Shown piece after piece: positions 35,095-44,307 of a stretch of 64,000 nucleotides of DNA. The DNA comes from an uncultured bacterium (lineage in GTDB: Bacteria; Bacteroidota; Bacteroidia; Chitinophagales; Chitinophagaceae). The position numbers were made by a program, and so were the translations under genes. How positions within the stretch are numbered: the first letter of the stretch is position 1; each line of letters opens with the position of its first letter. The stretch is taken from positions 1-64,000 of the forward strand of contig CAIKEH010000042.1 in assembly GCA_903826405.1 (NCBI GenBank). The letters run 5' to 3'. The notes under the pieces were generated by a model. The model searched no databases, was not told the origin of the DNA, and worked only from the letters and a program-made list of their open reading frames with translations.

Positions 35095-35895
35095 TCAAGT
35101 GTGAAGATAGCCCGAGGCAATGAGTACAAGCAGCAAACAGGACAGAGCGATTCGGTACCAACCGAAAGCCCTGAAGCCATGTTTCTGAAGCCATCCGATG
35201 AGGAAGCGGATGGTCAGGAGTGCAATGATGAATGCGATCACCGATCCGAGTAGTAAAGTGGAAATGCTGGAGGTATTCAAGACTTCAGGGGTCTTTTGAT
35301 AGACGTCATATAGACTTTTCACCGTGGCGGCCAGCATGGTTGGAACAGCCAGGAAAAATGAGAATTCAGCCGCCTCTGTCCTGGTCAGTTTCTGCTGCAT
35401 GCCGCCGATGATGGTAGCTGCGCTACGACTGAGGCCAGGCAACAAAATAGCGAGAACCTGATACATTCCTATATTGAATGCCTGTCTGGTGGTAACCTGT
35501 TCTTCTTGTCCTGTGGTAGGATGGTCGAACCATTTATCTACAAAAAGCAGAAGAATCCCCCCGCCAAGCATGACGAGGGCAATGATCAATGGTCTTTCCA
35601 GGATCGACGCTATACTGTTTTTAAATAAGGCGCCGAAGATCAAAGCCGGAATGATAGCAAGGATCAACTTGATGTAAAATGAAGGCCTCCTGAAGTCGAA
35701 GAATTTTTTTCTGTATACCACTAAAACAGACAGGATGGCTCCGAACTGGATCACGATCTCAAAAAGCTTGGTGAAAGCATCTTTTTCAATGCCCATGATG
35801 GAAGAAGTAACCGCCATATGTCCTGTGGAGGAAATAGGAAGGAATTCTGTAAATCCTTCAATGATGGCGATGACAACAGCCTGAAAAATATCCAT
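35095..35895 (-). CDS. uppP: Undecaprenyl-diphosphate phosphatase
   Basis: 266 residues, about eight membrane helices. VIAIIEGFTEFLPISSTGHM carries the catalytic Glu-rich and PISSTGH motifs, and LLPGLSRSAATIIGGM is the second signature (PGxSRS) with the active-site Arg. It recycles the lipid carrier for peptidoglycan and O-antigen synthesis. It belongs to the ftsX-DUF3098-uppP block; truB, which usually follows in related genomes, is not here. A perfect 7-bp hairpin (35921-35940) lies between it and DUF3098. Confidence 0.94.
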   Translation of the reverse strand: MDIFQAVVIAIIEGFTEFLPISSTGHMAVTSSIMGIEKDAFTKLFEIVIQFGAILSVLVVYRKKFFDFRRPSFYIKLILAIIPALIFGALFKNSIASILERPLIIALVMLGGGILLLFVDKWFDHPTTGQEEQVTTRQAFNIGMYQVLAILLPGLSRSAATIIGGMQQKLTRTEAAEFSFFLAVPTMLAATVKSLYDVYQKTPEVLNTSSISTLLLGSVIAFIIALLTIRFLIGWLQKHGFRAFGWYRIALSCLLLVLIASGYLHT

Positions 35896-35957
35896 ATTTA
35901 AAAAGGGAGTCAGGGGTATGAAATGAGACTGCCCTCATTTATGTACGTGAGAGGTCA

Positions 35958-36191
35958 CTAGTTGACCGTCTTTTTCATGATTCCGTAGATCTCTACTACC
36001 AAACCCAGCAGAATGAGTATGGGAGCTACGGTGATTCTGCGGGCACTGTATACCACACTGTCATCGAATATCTTAGGGTCCGGGCTTTTGCCTCCGCCCA
36101 TCAATAAAATACCCAGCAGAATGATTACTCCTCCAATGGCCATCCACAGGTAGTTATCCTTGCCGAAGAGTACGCTTTGTTTCTTCTCCAT
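35958..36191 (-). CDS. DUF3098 small membrane protein
   Basis: 77 residues with two membrane helices (YLWMAIGGVIILLGILLMGG and VAPILILLGLVVEIYGIM) separated by a short loop with FDDSVVYSARRITVAP, the DUF3098 pattern. Found almost only in Bacteroidota between ftsX and uppP, so a role in division or envelope synthesis is assumed, not shown. Confidence 0.88.
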   Translation of the reverse strand: MEKKQSVLFGKDNYLWMAIGGVIILLGILLMGGGKSPDPKIFDDSVVYSARRITVAPILILLGLVVEIYGIMKKTVN

Positions 36192-36277
36192 TTGATTAAA
36201 TATCGTGTTTATGACTTCCGGCCAAGATAGACCAAATCAGGGAAAGGCCAAGGTCGGTGATTGAAAATCATAATATG

Positions 36278-37153
36278 TTAATAGAGTTCGTCGAGCTTCA
36301 TTTTCAGGTACTTGGTAACACTTCGATGCGTACTGAAGAAAGTGATGCCGATACCGATCACGATCAAAGCCAGAAAAAGAAGAGCCAACAGGGTATTGTC
36401 ACGGAGTGCTTTGATTTCCGGTAACCACCATTTCTCTACCCCATAAATAATGAGGATGATGGCTGCAATGGCCAGAACAGCACTGAACAGGCCGTTCAGG
36501 ATGGCTTTGGTATCGAAAGGCTTTGAAATGAACCATCTGGTGGCCCCGACCATCTGCATGGTCTTTATCAGGAATCGGTTGCTGAACATCGCCAGTCGGA
36601 TGGTATTGTCAATGAGTATGATGGCGATCAAAGCCAGAATGGCCGCAAAGGCCAGCAGAAGGATCTCAAATTTTCTGACCACCTGGTTGAGCCCACTGAC
36701 CACTGCATCGGGATACTTGATCTCGCTGACGATGAAATGTTGCTTGACTTCAGTAATGATGTTGGTGATACTATCCTTGTTGACGAACAGCGGATCCAAA
36801 TAGAAGTCGATGCTTGCAGGCAATGGATTATAGTCCAGGACCTTGTTCCAATCTTCATTGCCATCGCCGATGAACTTGGCTCTGGCCATCTCTTTAGTGA
36901 CATGCTCTACATTACGAGCATAAGGTCTGGAGGTTATGAAACGTTCCAGAGAATCTATATCCCTGTCAGGGCTGCCTTCTCTGATGAAGGCGTGTATCTG
37001 AACACTCCCTTTGAAGTAATTCTCCAGTTTGCTGGCATTGATGACGATCCAACCCAGCAGTCCGAGTATGAATAGTACCAAGGCTACGCCAAGAATGGAC
37101 ATGAAGTACGAGGGCTTGCTTCTTTTGAGGGAGCTTTTGCTGATCTCTGCCAT
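36278..37153 (-). CDS. ftsX: Cell-division protein FtsX
   Basis: 291 residues: an N-terminal cytoplasmic tail, one helix (~20-43), a periplasmic loop of about 120 residues with FKGSVQIHAFIREG, and three C-terminal helices of the FtsX-like permease domain. With the ATPase FtsE it forms an ABC-type complex that activates cell-wall hydrolases at the septum; ftsE is not next to it. It has a -7 promoter element 53 bp upstream and starts the ftsX-DUF3098-uppP unit. Confidence 0.92.
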   Translation of the reverse strand: MAEISKSSLKRSKPSYFMSILGVALVLFILGLLGWIVINASKLENYFKGSVQIHAFIREGSPDRDIDSLERFITSRPYARNVEHVTKEMARAKFIGDGNEDWNKVLDYNPLPASIDFYLDPLFVNKDSITNIITEVKQHFIVSEIKYPDAVVSGLNQVVRKFEILLLAFAAILALIAIILIDNTIRLAMFSNRFLIKTMQMVGATRWFISKPFDTKAILNGLFSAVLAIAAIILIIYGVEKWWLPEIKALRDNTLLALLFLALIVIGIGITFFSTHRSVTKYLKMKLDELY

Positions 37154-37206
37154 GCTGTTCGGATTAATTCGCCAAGGATGCAGCCTTCGGAAGGTACGTT
37201 AAGAGG

Positions 37207-37214
37207 CAAAAATA
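37207..37214 (-). promoter_or_regulatory. -7 promoter element of the ftsX operon
   Basis: TATTTTTG on the minus strand matches TAnnTTTG, 53 bp upstream of the ftsX start, back to back with the leuS element at 37235-37242. Confidence 0.55.
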
Positions 37215-37234
37215 GGGATTTTGCGCTGTTTGCG

Positions 37235-37242
37235 TATTTTTG
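37235..37242 (+). promoter_or_regulatory. -7 promoter element of leuS
   Basis: TATTTTTG matches TAnnTTTG. It lies 142 bp before the leuS ATG, so the leuS mRNA would have a leader of about 135 nt. Confidence 0.55.
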
Positions 37243-37384
37243 TGACCCTTCAAGTAAGGAGGATGGGACAAGGCTTCACCTTATCCCCGTAAAATTTAAC
37301 AAAGATCATACATGGCGACGGGCAGTTCCTGGATCTTTCCCGAAGGGAATAGTCAGTTCGTCGTTTCTAACCATCAGAGCAATC

Positions 37385-40153
37385 ATGGAATACCAATTCA
37401 GGGAGATAGAGAAAAAATGGCAGAACAGATGGAAGGAAAACGGGGCATACCAGGTTAGCCATGTCAGCTCCAGCCCCAAATTCTATGTGCTTGATATGTT
37501 CCCTTATCCGAGCGGTGCTGGATTGCATGTAGGTCACCCCCTTGGTTATATTGCCAGCGATATCTTCAGCCGGTACAAAAGACTGAAAGGATTCAACGTG
37601 TTGCATCCCATGGGATACGATTCATTCGGTCTCCCAGCGGAACAATACGCCATAGAGCATGGGATACATCCCGCCATTTCCACGGATCAAAACATTGCAA
37701 ACTTCCGTGGTCAATTGGACAAGATCGGCTTCTGTTTCGATTGGTCCAGAGAAGTTCGGACCAGTGATGCAGGGTATTATAAATGGACTCAGTGGATCTT
37801 CCTTCAACTTTTCGACAGCTGGTTCAACAGGCATGAAAGGAAGGCCGAACCCATTACGAAATTGGCGGCGGCTTTTGCCGCGACTGGCAACGCACACCAT
37901 GAATGTCCCGGAGACAGGTCCATCATTTTTTCTGCTTCAGAATGGCACGAGATGTCTCATGAGCGTCAGCAGGGGATATTGATGGAGTACAGGCTGGCAT
38001 ATTGTGGACATGGGGAGGTGAACTGGTGCGAGGCGCTGGGAACCGTTCTGGCCAATGATGAGGTTGTCAACGGGGTTAGTGAGCGGGGCGGACATCCGGT
38101 TGTGCGGAAAAAACTCAGGCAATGGTATCTGCGTATCACGGAATATGCAGACCGGCTTCTCGAAGGCTTGAATACAGTTGATTTTTCGGACAGCATGAAG
38201 GAGATGCAATCGAATTGGATAGGGAAGAGCTTTGGTGCAGAGATCGATTTCGATCTCGAAAATCAGGATGGTCTTCCCCTCAGCCTAAAGGTCTACACCA
38301 CTAGGCCGGATACTTTATTCGGGGTTGATTTCATGGTCATCGCTCCCGAACATGAATTGGTCGGTAGGCTGACCAGTGATGGACAGAAAAAGGATGTCGA
38401 GGAATACCTGCATTATGTCAACAGTCGAAGTGAACGGGAAAGAATGGCTGAAAAGAAAATCACTGGCGTGTTCTCCGGGTCATATTGTATTCACCCCTTC
38501 ACCGGTGGGAGGATCCCCATTTGGCTCAGTGAGTACGTACTCGCAGGATATGGAACCGGAGCAATCATGGCTGTACCATGCGGTGATGAGCGTGATTTCA
38601 AATTCGCCCGTCATTTCAATATTCCCATCACCAATATCATTGGTGAGCAATATGATGGTGAGGAAGCGAACCCTACCAAGGATGCAATCTTGTCCAATAG
38701 TGGCTTTCTCAATGGCATGGTCATGCGTGATGCCATAGGACTGGTGATAGACACCCTGGAGGGTAAGGGCATTGGGAAACGCCGCGTGAATTATAAGATG
38801 CGTGATGCTGCCTTCAGTCGTCAGAGATACTGGGGAGAGCCTTTTCCCATCGTCTGGAAAAACGGAGTGGCCGTTCCCTTGCCGTTAGATGAGTTGCCCG
38901 TTACCCTACCTGAAATGTCGGAACTTAAGCCAGGTCCCGAAGGAGAGGGGCCACTTGGCAATCTCCAAGATTGGAAACAACATGGTGGAGGAACACGGGA
39001 GGTCAATACCATGCCCGGATACGCCGGAAGCAGTTGGTACTTCCTTCGCTACATGGATCCAGACAATGGAAAAACATTCTGCGACAGGTCCGCAAGCGAT
39101 TATTGGGGCCAGGTTGATCTTTATATCGGGGGCACGGAACATGCCGTAGGTCATCTACTTTATAGCCGGATGTGGACCAAAGCCTTATACGATCTCGGAC
39201 ATATCGGTTTCGACGAACCGTATCGTCGGCTGGTGAATCAGGGAAAGATCGGTGGTGATTCCCGCCTGGTGTACAGGATCCGTGGAACGAACACCTTTGT
39301 TTCTGCAGGTCTCAAAGACCAGTATGAGACGGATGAGTTGCACGTGGATGTGGGTCTGGTCAACGGATTTGAATTGGACACCAAAGCATTTGCAAAGTGG
39401 AAACCCGATTTCGCCAATGCCGAATTTGTCCTCGAAAAGGAGAAATACATATGTGGGGGACGATTGGAAAAAATGAGCAAGCGATATTTCAATGTAGTCA
39501 ATCCGGATGATATCGTGGAGCGATATGGAGCGGATACCTTCCGGATGTATGAGATGTTCCTAGGCCCCGTGGAGCAGGATAAGCCGTGGGATACGAAGGG
39601 CATTGAAGGGGTTCATCGCTTCCTGCGAAAACTATGGCGTCTGTTCGAGCATGAGGAAAAAGGATGGATTCTGAAAAAAGATGACCCTACGGATGCGGAA
39701 TGGAAGGTGCTATATCGTGGACTAAGAAAAGCCGAGGAAGACACGGAAAGATTCTCTTTCAATACTGCTGTTAGTAGTTTCATGATCACCGTGAATGAAC
39801 TGAGTGATCTCGGCTGCCACAAACAGAGGATCCTGGAGAAATTACTCATCGCCTTGACTCCGTTCGCCCCACACATTTGTGAAGAACTCTGGCATAAAAT
39901 GGGAAATCCGGGTTCTATCCTGAATGCGGTATTCCCGACCATAGAAACAAGATATCTTGTGGAATCCTCCAAGGCATATCCAGTGGCCATCAATGGGAAG
40001 ACCCGTACCGAGATCAACATCTCGCTTGACGCAGACCAGAAGCAGGTCGAAGCGATCGTATTGGAGGATGAGGTCGTGAAGAAATGGCTGGAGGGTAAGA
40101 CGGTGAAGAAAGTGATCTATGTGCGTAACAAAATGATCAATCTGGTGGTTTGA
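37385..40153 (+). CDS. leuS: Leucyl-tRNA synthetase
   Basis: 922 residues from the ATG at 37385, which starts EYQFREIEKKWQNRWKE, the family's standard opening; the open frame further left covers the leader. HIGH-type motif in PYPSGAGLHVGHPLGY, the editing (CP1) domain with YTTRPDTLFGVDFMVIAPEH, and the KMSKS-type loop as KMSKRYFNVVNPDD, where Arg replaces the last Ser. That loop binds the ATP and tolerates variation, so activity is expected. It charges tRNA-Leu in the cytoplasm. Confidence 0.97.
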   Translation: MEYQFREIEKKWQNRWKENGAYQVSHVSSSPKFYVLDMFPYPSGAGLHVGHPLGYIASDIFSRYKRLKGFNVLHPMGYDSFGLPAEQYAIEHGIHPAISTDQNIANFRGQLDKIGFCFDWSREVRTSDAGYYKWTQWIFLQLFDSWFNRHERKAEPITKLAAAFAATGNAHHECPGDRSIIFSASEWHEMSHERQQGILMEYRLAYCGHGEVNWCEALGTVLANDEVVNGVSERGGHPVVRKKLRQWYLRITEYADRLLEGLNTVDFSDSMKEMQSNWIGKSFGAEIDFDLENQDGLPLSLKVYTTRPDTLFGVDFMVIAPEHELVGRLTSDGQKKDVEEYLHYVNSRSERERMAEKKITGVFSGSYCIHPFTGGRIPIWLSEYVLAGYGTGAIMAVPCGDERDFKFARHFNIPITNIIGEQYDGEEANPTKDAILSNSGFLNGMVMRDAIGLVIDTLEGKGIGKRRVNYKMRDAAFSRQRYWGEPFPIVWKNGVAVPLPLDELPVTLPEMSELKPGPEGEGPLGNLQDWKQHGGGTREVNTMPGYAGSSWYFLRYMDPDNGKTFCDRSASDYWGQVDLYIGGTEHAVGHLLYSRMWTKALYDLGHIGFDEPYRRLVNQGKIGGDSRLVYRIRGTNTFVSAGLKDQYETDELHVDVGLVNGFELDTKAFAKWKPDFANAEFVLEKEKYICGGRLEKMSKRYFNVVNPDDIVERYGADTFRMYEMFLGPVEQDKPWDTKGIEGVHRFLRKLWRLFEHEEKGWILKKDDPTDAEWKVLYRGLRKAEEDTERFSFNTAVSSFMITVNELSDLGCHKQRILEKLLIALTPFAPHICEELWHKMGNPGSILNAVFPTIETRYLVESSKAYPVAINGKTRTEINISLDADQKQVEAIVLEDEVVKKWLEGKTVKKVIYVRNKMINLVV

Positions 40154-40244
40154 AGAATGGATCACTGTTTGCTTTTTGATGTTTTTGGGCATGTTAATCT
40201 TCAACAGAGAACTCATCAACTGACAACCCATCTTAAATTGTCCC

Positions 40245-40736
40245 ATGGCATATCCGAACGAAGAATTGATCAGCTCACTCAGGAAAGCGGCCCAGCGTCT
40301 ACGTGAAGGGGCACATTATGCATGGGGTGATCATGGTTCTTGCAATTGTGGTCATCTGCTCCAGGTGGTTACCCGAAAAAGTCGTTCCGAGATACTTACA
40401 GCTGCTCAGGCAGGAATCGGGGAATGGACAGAATTGGCCACGGAATACTGTGGTGTCACCAATGAGCCAGTGGATGAGTTGCTTGGGCATTTGCAGCAAT
40501 TGGGCCTCACACCTTCAGATATACATCATCTGGAGTACCTCGAGGACCGTGAAGTGCTGGAGCAATTGCCGGGTGGATTCAGGTGGCTCAGGAAAAATCA
40601 ACGTGATGATGTTATCATGTATTTTGAGACCATGGCTTCATTGCTTGAAGACAGGATGGTCAGTTATTCTGTAGCTAAGGCCTTTAGGCAAATTCATATG
40701 AAATTTCCAGTTGAAGCTATACTGGCTGAGCACTGA
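40245..40736 (+). CDS. Conserved hypothetical protein
   Basis: 163 residues, soluble and mostly helical. YAWGDHGSCNCGHLLQ near residues 25-40 holds two Cys and a His that could bind a metal, and PVDELLGHLQQLGLTPSDIHHLEYLEDREVLEQL is conserved-looking. I know similar proteins in other Bacteroidota but none with an assigned function. It stands alone, 91 bp after leuS, and converges with the exported protein at 40755. Confidence 0.75.
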   Translation: MAYPNEELISSLRKAAQRLREGAHYAWGDHGSCNCGHLLQVVTRKSRSEILTAAQAGIGEWTELATEYCGVTNEPVDELLGHLQQLGLTPSDIHHLEYLEDREVLEQLPGGFRWLRKNQRDDVIMYFETMASLLEDRMVSYSVAKAFRQIHMKFPVEAILAEH

Positions 40737-40754
40737 TAGCATGCTTGCCGCACC

Positions 40755-41816
40755 TCATTCCCTTTTGGCTGATTTGTAGAACCTGACCGCAGCGCTGCTC
40801 CCTTCAGTGCTTTCCAGGGTTGCTTCATACCTGTTGCCATCCACATGCGCAACCATGAGAGAGGTATTGGGTGGGATAGTGCCCAAATTCTCTGCCACCA
40901 TGATCAGCTCGTTTTCTGCATTCAATCCCGAGACGGGTAGTTTGATGGAGAACGCTGAAGCTTTCAGCAGCACATGTTCGAATATTAGTTTTCCGTTCAG
41001 GAAAACGGCTATTGAATCACCATCTATCTCTGCATTGTCGTAAAAATCCAATTCGACAGAGTCTCCATATATAGGTATCTCCGCAACCTGCTTCTTGGAA
41101 CGTTGAACTAGCATCTCCTCTGTCGTTGGTTTACGGGGCGGGTTGCTTACTCTGGCTACAGGTGGGGCATCCGCTTTCGGTGGGCTTTGTTTCTTGCCCA
41201 CTGGGATCTCCTGCGGAGCAGCTCTTTTAATCACTTTTTGTGGACTGGAGGACTTCGCCATGGGCGCAACGATTTCATGATATGCACTGTCCATTGGACC
41301 ATTTAAAGAGGGGTCGTTTGCTTGACCAGTTATGATATCGTCCCATTCATCATGGAAAAAGGGGTCGTCTACTTTTTGGAAATGTGCGGCAATGCTTTTT
41401 TTTCTATCATCGTATAACGTGGATGCGGTTCCATCGAGCATCAATATACCTTCCCCCGGACAATTGTAATCCACCTCGAATACCATGCCCGCATTAGACT
41501 GTTTCTCATTACCGGGGACCCCCCACCAGGAAACAGTGCCGGTATAAGGGTCGATATATCCCTTTATCGTGACCTTTTCAAAATGGGAACGATTTTGGAA
41601 ATAATATGCCGATCCTGACAGACTGTCCCCGGACCTGACGAGTTTAAGTTCAACTTGTTCTGATCCGAGCGGAAGGTTGTTTTTTTTAACTTTACCCCTC
41701 CATGTTCCAGTGATCGGCTGTGACGTGGCGGCTGAGCCAGTCATGAAAAAAAGCAAAAGAAAGAGATGGGGAAAAAAATTGACGGTAAATGGGAATTGCT
41801 GCTTCATGAAGAACAT
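40755..41816 (-). CDS. Exported protein of unknown function with two beta-rich parts
   Basis: 353 residues from the Met at 41816 (a second Met at 41807). Residues ~10-32 are a signal peptide. Residues ~35-150 form a beta-rich domain (ITGTWRGKVKKNNLPLGSEQVELKLVRSGDSLSGSAYYF), like lipocalin-type or DUF-style ligand-binding domains; a Pro/Lys-rich linker (~residues 190-235) follows; the C-terminal 110 residues (VELDFYDNAEIDGDSIAVFLNGKLI, NLGTIPPNTSLMVAHVDG) look like a small beta sandwich. Function unknown; probably periplasmic or outer-membrane associated. Confidence 0.7.
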   Translation of the reverse strand: MFFMKQQFPFTVNFFPHLFLLLFFMTGSAATSQPITGTWRGKVKKNNLPLGSEQVELKLVRSGDSLSGSAYYFQNRSHFEKVTIKGYIDPYTGTVSWWGVPGNEKQSNAGMVFEVDYNCPGEGILMLDGTASTLYDDRKKSIAAHFQKVDDPFFHDEWDDIITGQANDPSLNGPMDSAYHEIVAPMAKSSSPQKVIKRAAPQEIPVGKKQSPPKADAPPVARVSNPPRKPTTEEMLVQRSKKQVAEIPIYGDSVELDFYDNAEIDGDSIAVFLNGKLIFEHVLLKASAFSIKLPVSGLNAENELIMVAENLGTIPPNTSLMVAHVDGNRYEATLESTEGSSAAVRFYKSAKRE

Positions 41817-41925
41817 GCACGTGAAACGGAAAGGTGAGGTCCTTATTTTGATAATGGAAGTCTTTTCCGGGTTTTAACATTATGAAAACAGGTGTCCCTA
41901 CTGGAAGGCCCTGCACAAGGAAAAC

Positions 41926-42651
41926 ATGGATGATAAAAAGTATAGGGTTAGTTTACAGGAATTGCTCAAGAGCAACCTTCATCTTTTCGACCCCGTAATA
42001 GAAATCGATGAAAAGGAACCCGGGCTGGTTGCAATGGACTTTTCCATCAGCAACACGGATCTTACTTCTGAGCTCATTCGGGATATAGATAAATTCTGTG
42101 ATTACATTGTTCAATGCATTGCCAATAAAGGTGGCAGGATCGGGGTCGGCGGATACGGTGAACACCGCTCCATTTATGGGTATAGTCAGGTTTTTGATCC
42201 ATCATCAGATTCGGAGGAACCGCGCAGGCTACATTTGGGCGTGGACATCTGGGCCCCCGCCGGGACAGAGGTGCATTGCCCATATCCGGGTCGTGTGCAT
42301 AGCTTCAGCGATCTAGATCGGAGAGGGGATTATGGTGGGGTCATCATACTTGAGCATGAATTGTGTGGCATTGTTTTTTATACCCTGTACGGGCACCTTT
42401 CCCGGGCAAGCCTGAACAAGAGCGTCGGAGAAGAACTGGAGAAAGGCGAGACATTCGCAACACTAGGCCCGCCACTCGAAAATGGGTTCTGGCCTCCGCA
42501 CCTTCATTTTCAGATCATAGCAGATCTTGGCGGGTATAAAGGTGATTATCCGGGTGTCTGCCGGTATTCGGAGAGAGAGAAGTATATGGAAAATTGCCCT
42601 GACCCTGAGCTCATCTTGAAGTTTGAGGTGCATTCGACAAGATGCAATTAA
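41926..42651 (+). CDS. M23-family metallopeptidase-like protein without signal peptide
   Basis: 241 residues. The LytM zinc motifs are present: HLGVDIWAPAGTEVHCP (HxxxD) and PPHLHFQI (HxH), with the intervening YTLYGHLSRASL, so the active site looks intact. M23 enzymes normally cut peptidoglycan cross-links outside the cytoplasm, but this protein starts with a soluble ~70-residue region and shows no signal peptide or membrane helix. It may be cytoplasmic or exported in an unusual way. It stands alone between an exported protein and the DUF937-OmpA gene. Confidence 0.85.
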   Translation: MDDKKYRVSLQELLKSNLHLFDPVIEIDEKEPGLVAMDFSISNTDLTSELIRDIDKFCDYIVQCIANKGGRIGVGGYGEHRSIYGYSQVFDPSSDSEEPRRLHLGVDIWAPAGTEVHCPYPGRVHSFSDLDRRGDYGGVIILEHELCGIVFYTLYGHLSRASLNKSVGEELEKGETFATLGPPLENGFWPPHLHFQIIADLGGYKGDYPGVCRYSEREKYMENCPDPELILKFEVHSTRCN

Positions 42652-42847
42652 ATGGGAGTCCGTTTTATAAAAATGCACAAATCTGAAGGTTTAATGACCT
42701 TAAATTCCATCTATCTTCATTTTTCGTTCAACCCATCGCTTGATTAAGTGATATCCCATCCCGAAGCTTTTAAAGATTAGAATCCTAACAGGCATGGAAG
42801 CAAATCAAATCTCAAATTCATTTATCAAACCTTAAACCTGAATTTTT

Positions 42848-44092
42848 ATGTCGATCAACATTCTTGATGTGGTCAAGGGCTATCTCGGTGACGATATGGT
42901 CGGTCAGGCCGCATCTTTACTGGGTGAAAATCCTGCAGCTGTTTCCAAATTGGTCAGCGGTGCAGTTCCTTCCCTGCTCAGTGGTATCATCAATAAAGCG
43001 GGCACCGATGGCGGTGCTGGTGTACTTGATCTGGCCAAGCAGGCTGCAGGTAGTGGCATCTTGGATAATCTTGGCAGCTTGTTTTCTGGTGGTGGCAATA
43101 GCAACCTCTTGGGATCTGGCGCCACTATGTTGTCAGGTCTTTTGGGCAGTAAATCAAGCTTGCTGAGTTCAGCGCTGGCCAGTTTTGCAGGCGTGAAGCA
43201 ATCTTCCAGTAATTCCATCCTTAGCGCACTAGCTCCTATTGCCCTCGGAGCCATTGGTAAACATGCACTTTCTGGTGGCTTATCCGCTTCCGGTCTTCTT
43301 TCTTTCCTAAACGGTCAAAAGGATAGTATTGCCAAGGCCGTACCTGCAGGATTGAACCTGTCCAGCGTATGGGATGGTATGACTGGTGGTGTGAAAGAAA
43401 CTGTTTCGGCTGCCACTGGCTATGTGGAGTCTCAAAAGGCCCCTGGAATGCCCAAATGGTTGCTGCCTTTGCTGCTCCTTCTTCTTGGTGCATTAGCCCT
43501 GTGGTATTTCCTCAAGGGCTGCAACAGTACCCCTCCTCCAGTTGCAGCGATCGATACTGTAAAAGTGGATACCGCTGTCACTCCAATGATCGATACTGCC
43601 AAGATTAATGCAGCAGTAGCGAAGGTTAAGGAAGCCCTACAGGTCAAACTGCCAGATGGGACCAGCCTCAATGCTTACAAGGGTGGTATCGAGGACCGTC
43701 TAGTCACCTGCCTGAACGATGCAAACTGCCTCGCTGGCAAAGAGATCTGGTATGATTTCGACAACCTGAACTTCGAACTCGGTAGTGCCAAGATCACCGC
43801 TGAAAGCCAGTCGCAGATCGGCAATATCGCCGCTATCCTCAAGGCTTTCCCTAAAGCCAAGATCAAGATCGGAGGTTATACCGACAAGACCGGTGACGAA
43901 GCAGCAAACCTGAAACTCAGTCAGGCCCGTGCTGAAGCCACTGCTGCTGCCATCAAAGCCGCAGGGGGCTCCGTAGCCCAGATAGTTGGTGCCGAAGGAT
44001 ATGGCTCAAAGTTTGCTAAAGTGGCCGCTACGGCTTCTGATGCTGAAAGGCAACCGGACCGTCATATCTCCGTTAGTGTTCGTGAGAAATAG
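42848..44092 (+). CDS. DUF937 - membrane helix - OmpA-domain fusion protein
   Basis: 414 residues. Residues 1-~190 are a DUF937 domain (DVVKGYLGDDMVGQAASLLGE start, Ala/Gly/Ser/Leu-rich repeats, SGLLSFLNGQKDSIAKAVP), without a signal peptide. A single helix (~204-222, WLLPLLLLLLGALALWYF) follows, then a ~75-residue linker and a C-terminal OmpA-like domain (~300-414: LNFELGSAKITAESQSQI, IKIGGYTDKTGDEAANLKLSQARAEA, ERQPDRHISVSV) that should bind peptidoglycan. Predicted topology: DUF937 in the cytoplasm, OmpA domain in the periplasm, so an inner-membrane anchor to the wall. Function of DUF937 is unknown. A strong terminator follows. Confidence 0.88.
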   Translation: MSINILDVVKGYLGDDMVGQAASLLGENPAAVSKLVSGAVPSLLSGIINKAGTDGGAGVLDLAKQAAGSGILDNLGSLFSGGGNSNLLGSGATMLSGLLGSKSSLLSSALASFAGVKQSSSNSILSALAPIALGAIGKHALSGGLSASGLLSFLNGQKDSIAKAVPAGLNLSSVWDGMTGGVKETVSAATGYVESQKAPGMPKWLLPLLLLLLGALALWYFLKGCNSTPPPVAAIDTVKVDTAVTPMIDTAKINAAVAKVKEALQVKLPDGTSLNAYKGGIEDRLVTCLNDANCLAGKEIWYDFDNLNFELGSAKITAESQSQIGNIAAILKAFPKAKIKIGGYTDKTGDEAANLKLSQARAEATAAAIKAAGGSVAQIVGAEGYGSKFAKVAATASDAERQPDRHISVSVREK

Positions 44093-44114
44093 TATTCCTT
44101 AATTCTCGTCATAT

Positions 44115-44145
44115 AAAGTCCCGCCATCGCGCGGGACTTTTTCAT
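44115..44145 (+). terminator. Terminator after the DUF937-OmpA gene
   Basis: A perfect 10-bp stem (AAAGTCCCGC 44115-44124 with GCGGGACTTT 44131-44140) with a 6-nt loop, followed by T-rich sequence. Confidence 0.88.
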
Positions 44146-44307
44146 TTCTTTCCGGGGAAGGGGGTGATTTCGATGTTATTAAAGTAAATTATTTCTGTGT
44201 CGACTCCGTTGCCCTTCAAATCATGGTTATAAAAGGAAATTTTCATAGTCCGCTAAAAATTTTGCGGAAAGGACTTTTTAAGCTGATAACGTAGTTATTT
44301 TTACAGA

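Noticed and set aside
37385-40153. KMSKR instead of KMSKS in LeuRS as a sign of a defective enzyme
   Set aside because: The loop tolerates such changes, the rest of the protein is complete, and no second leuS is seen in the window.
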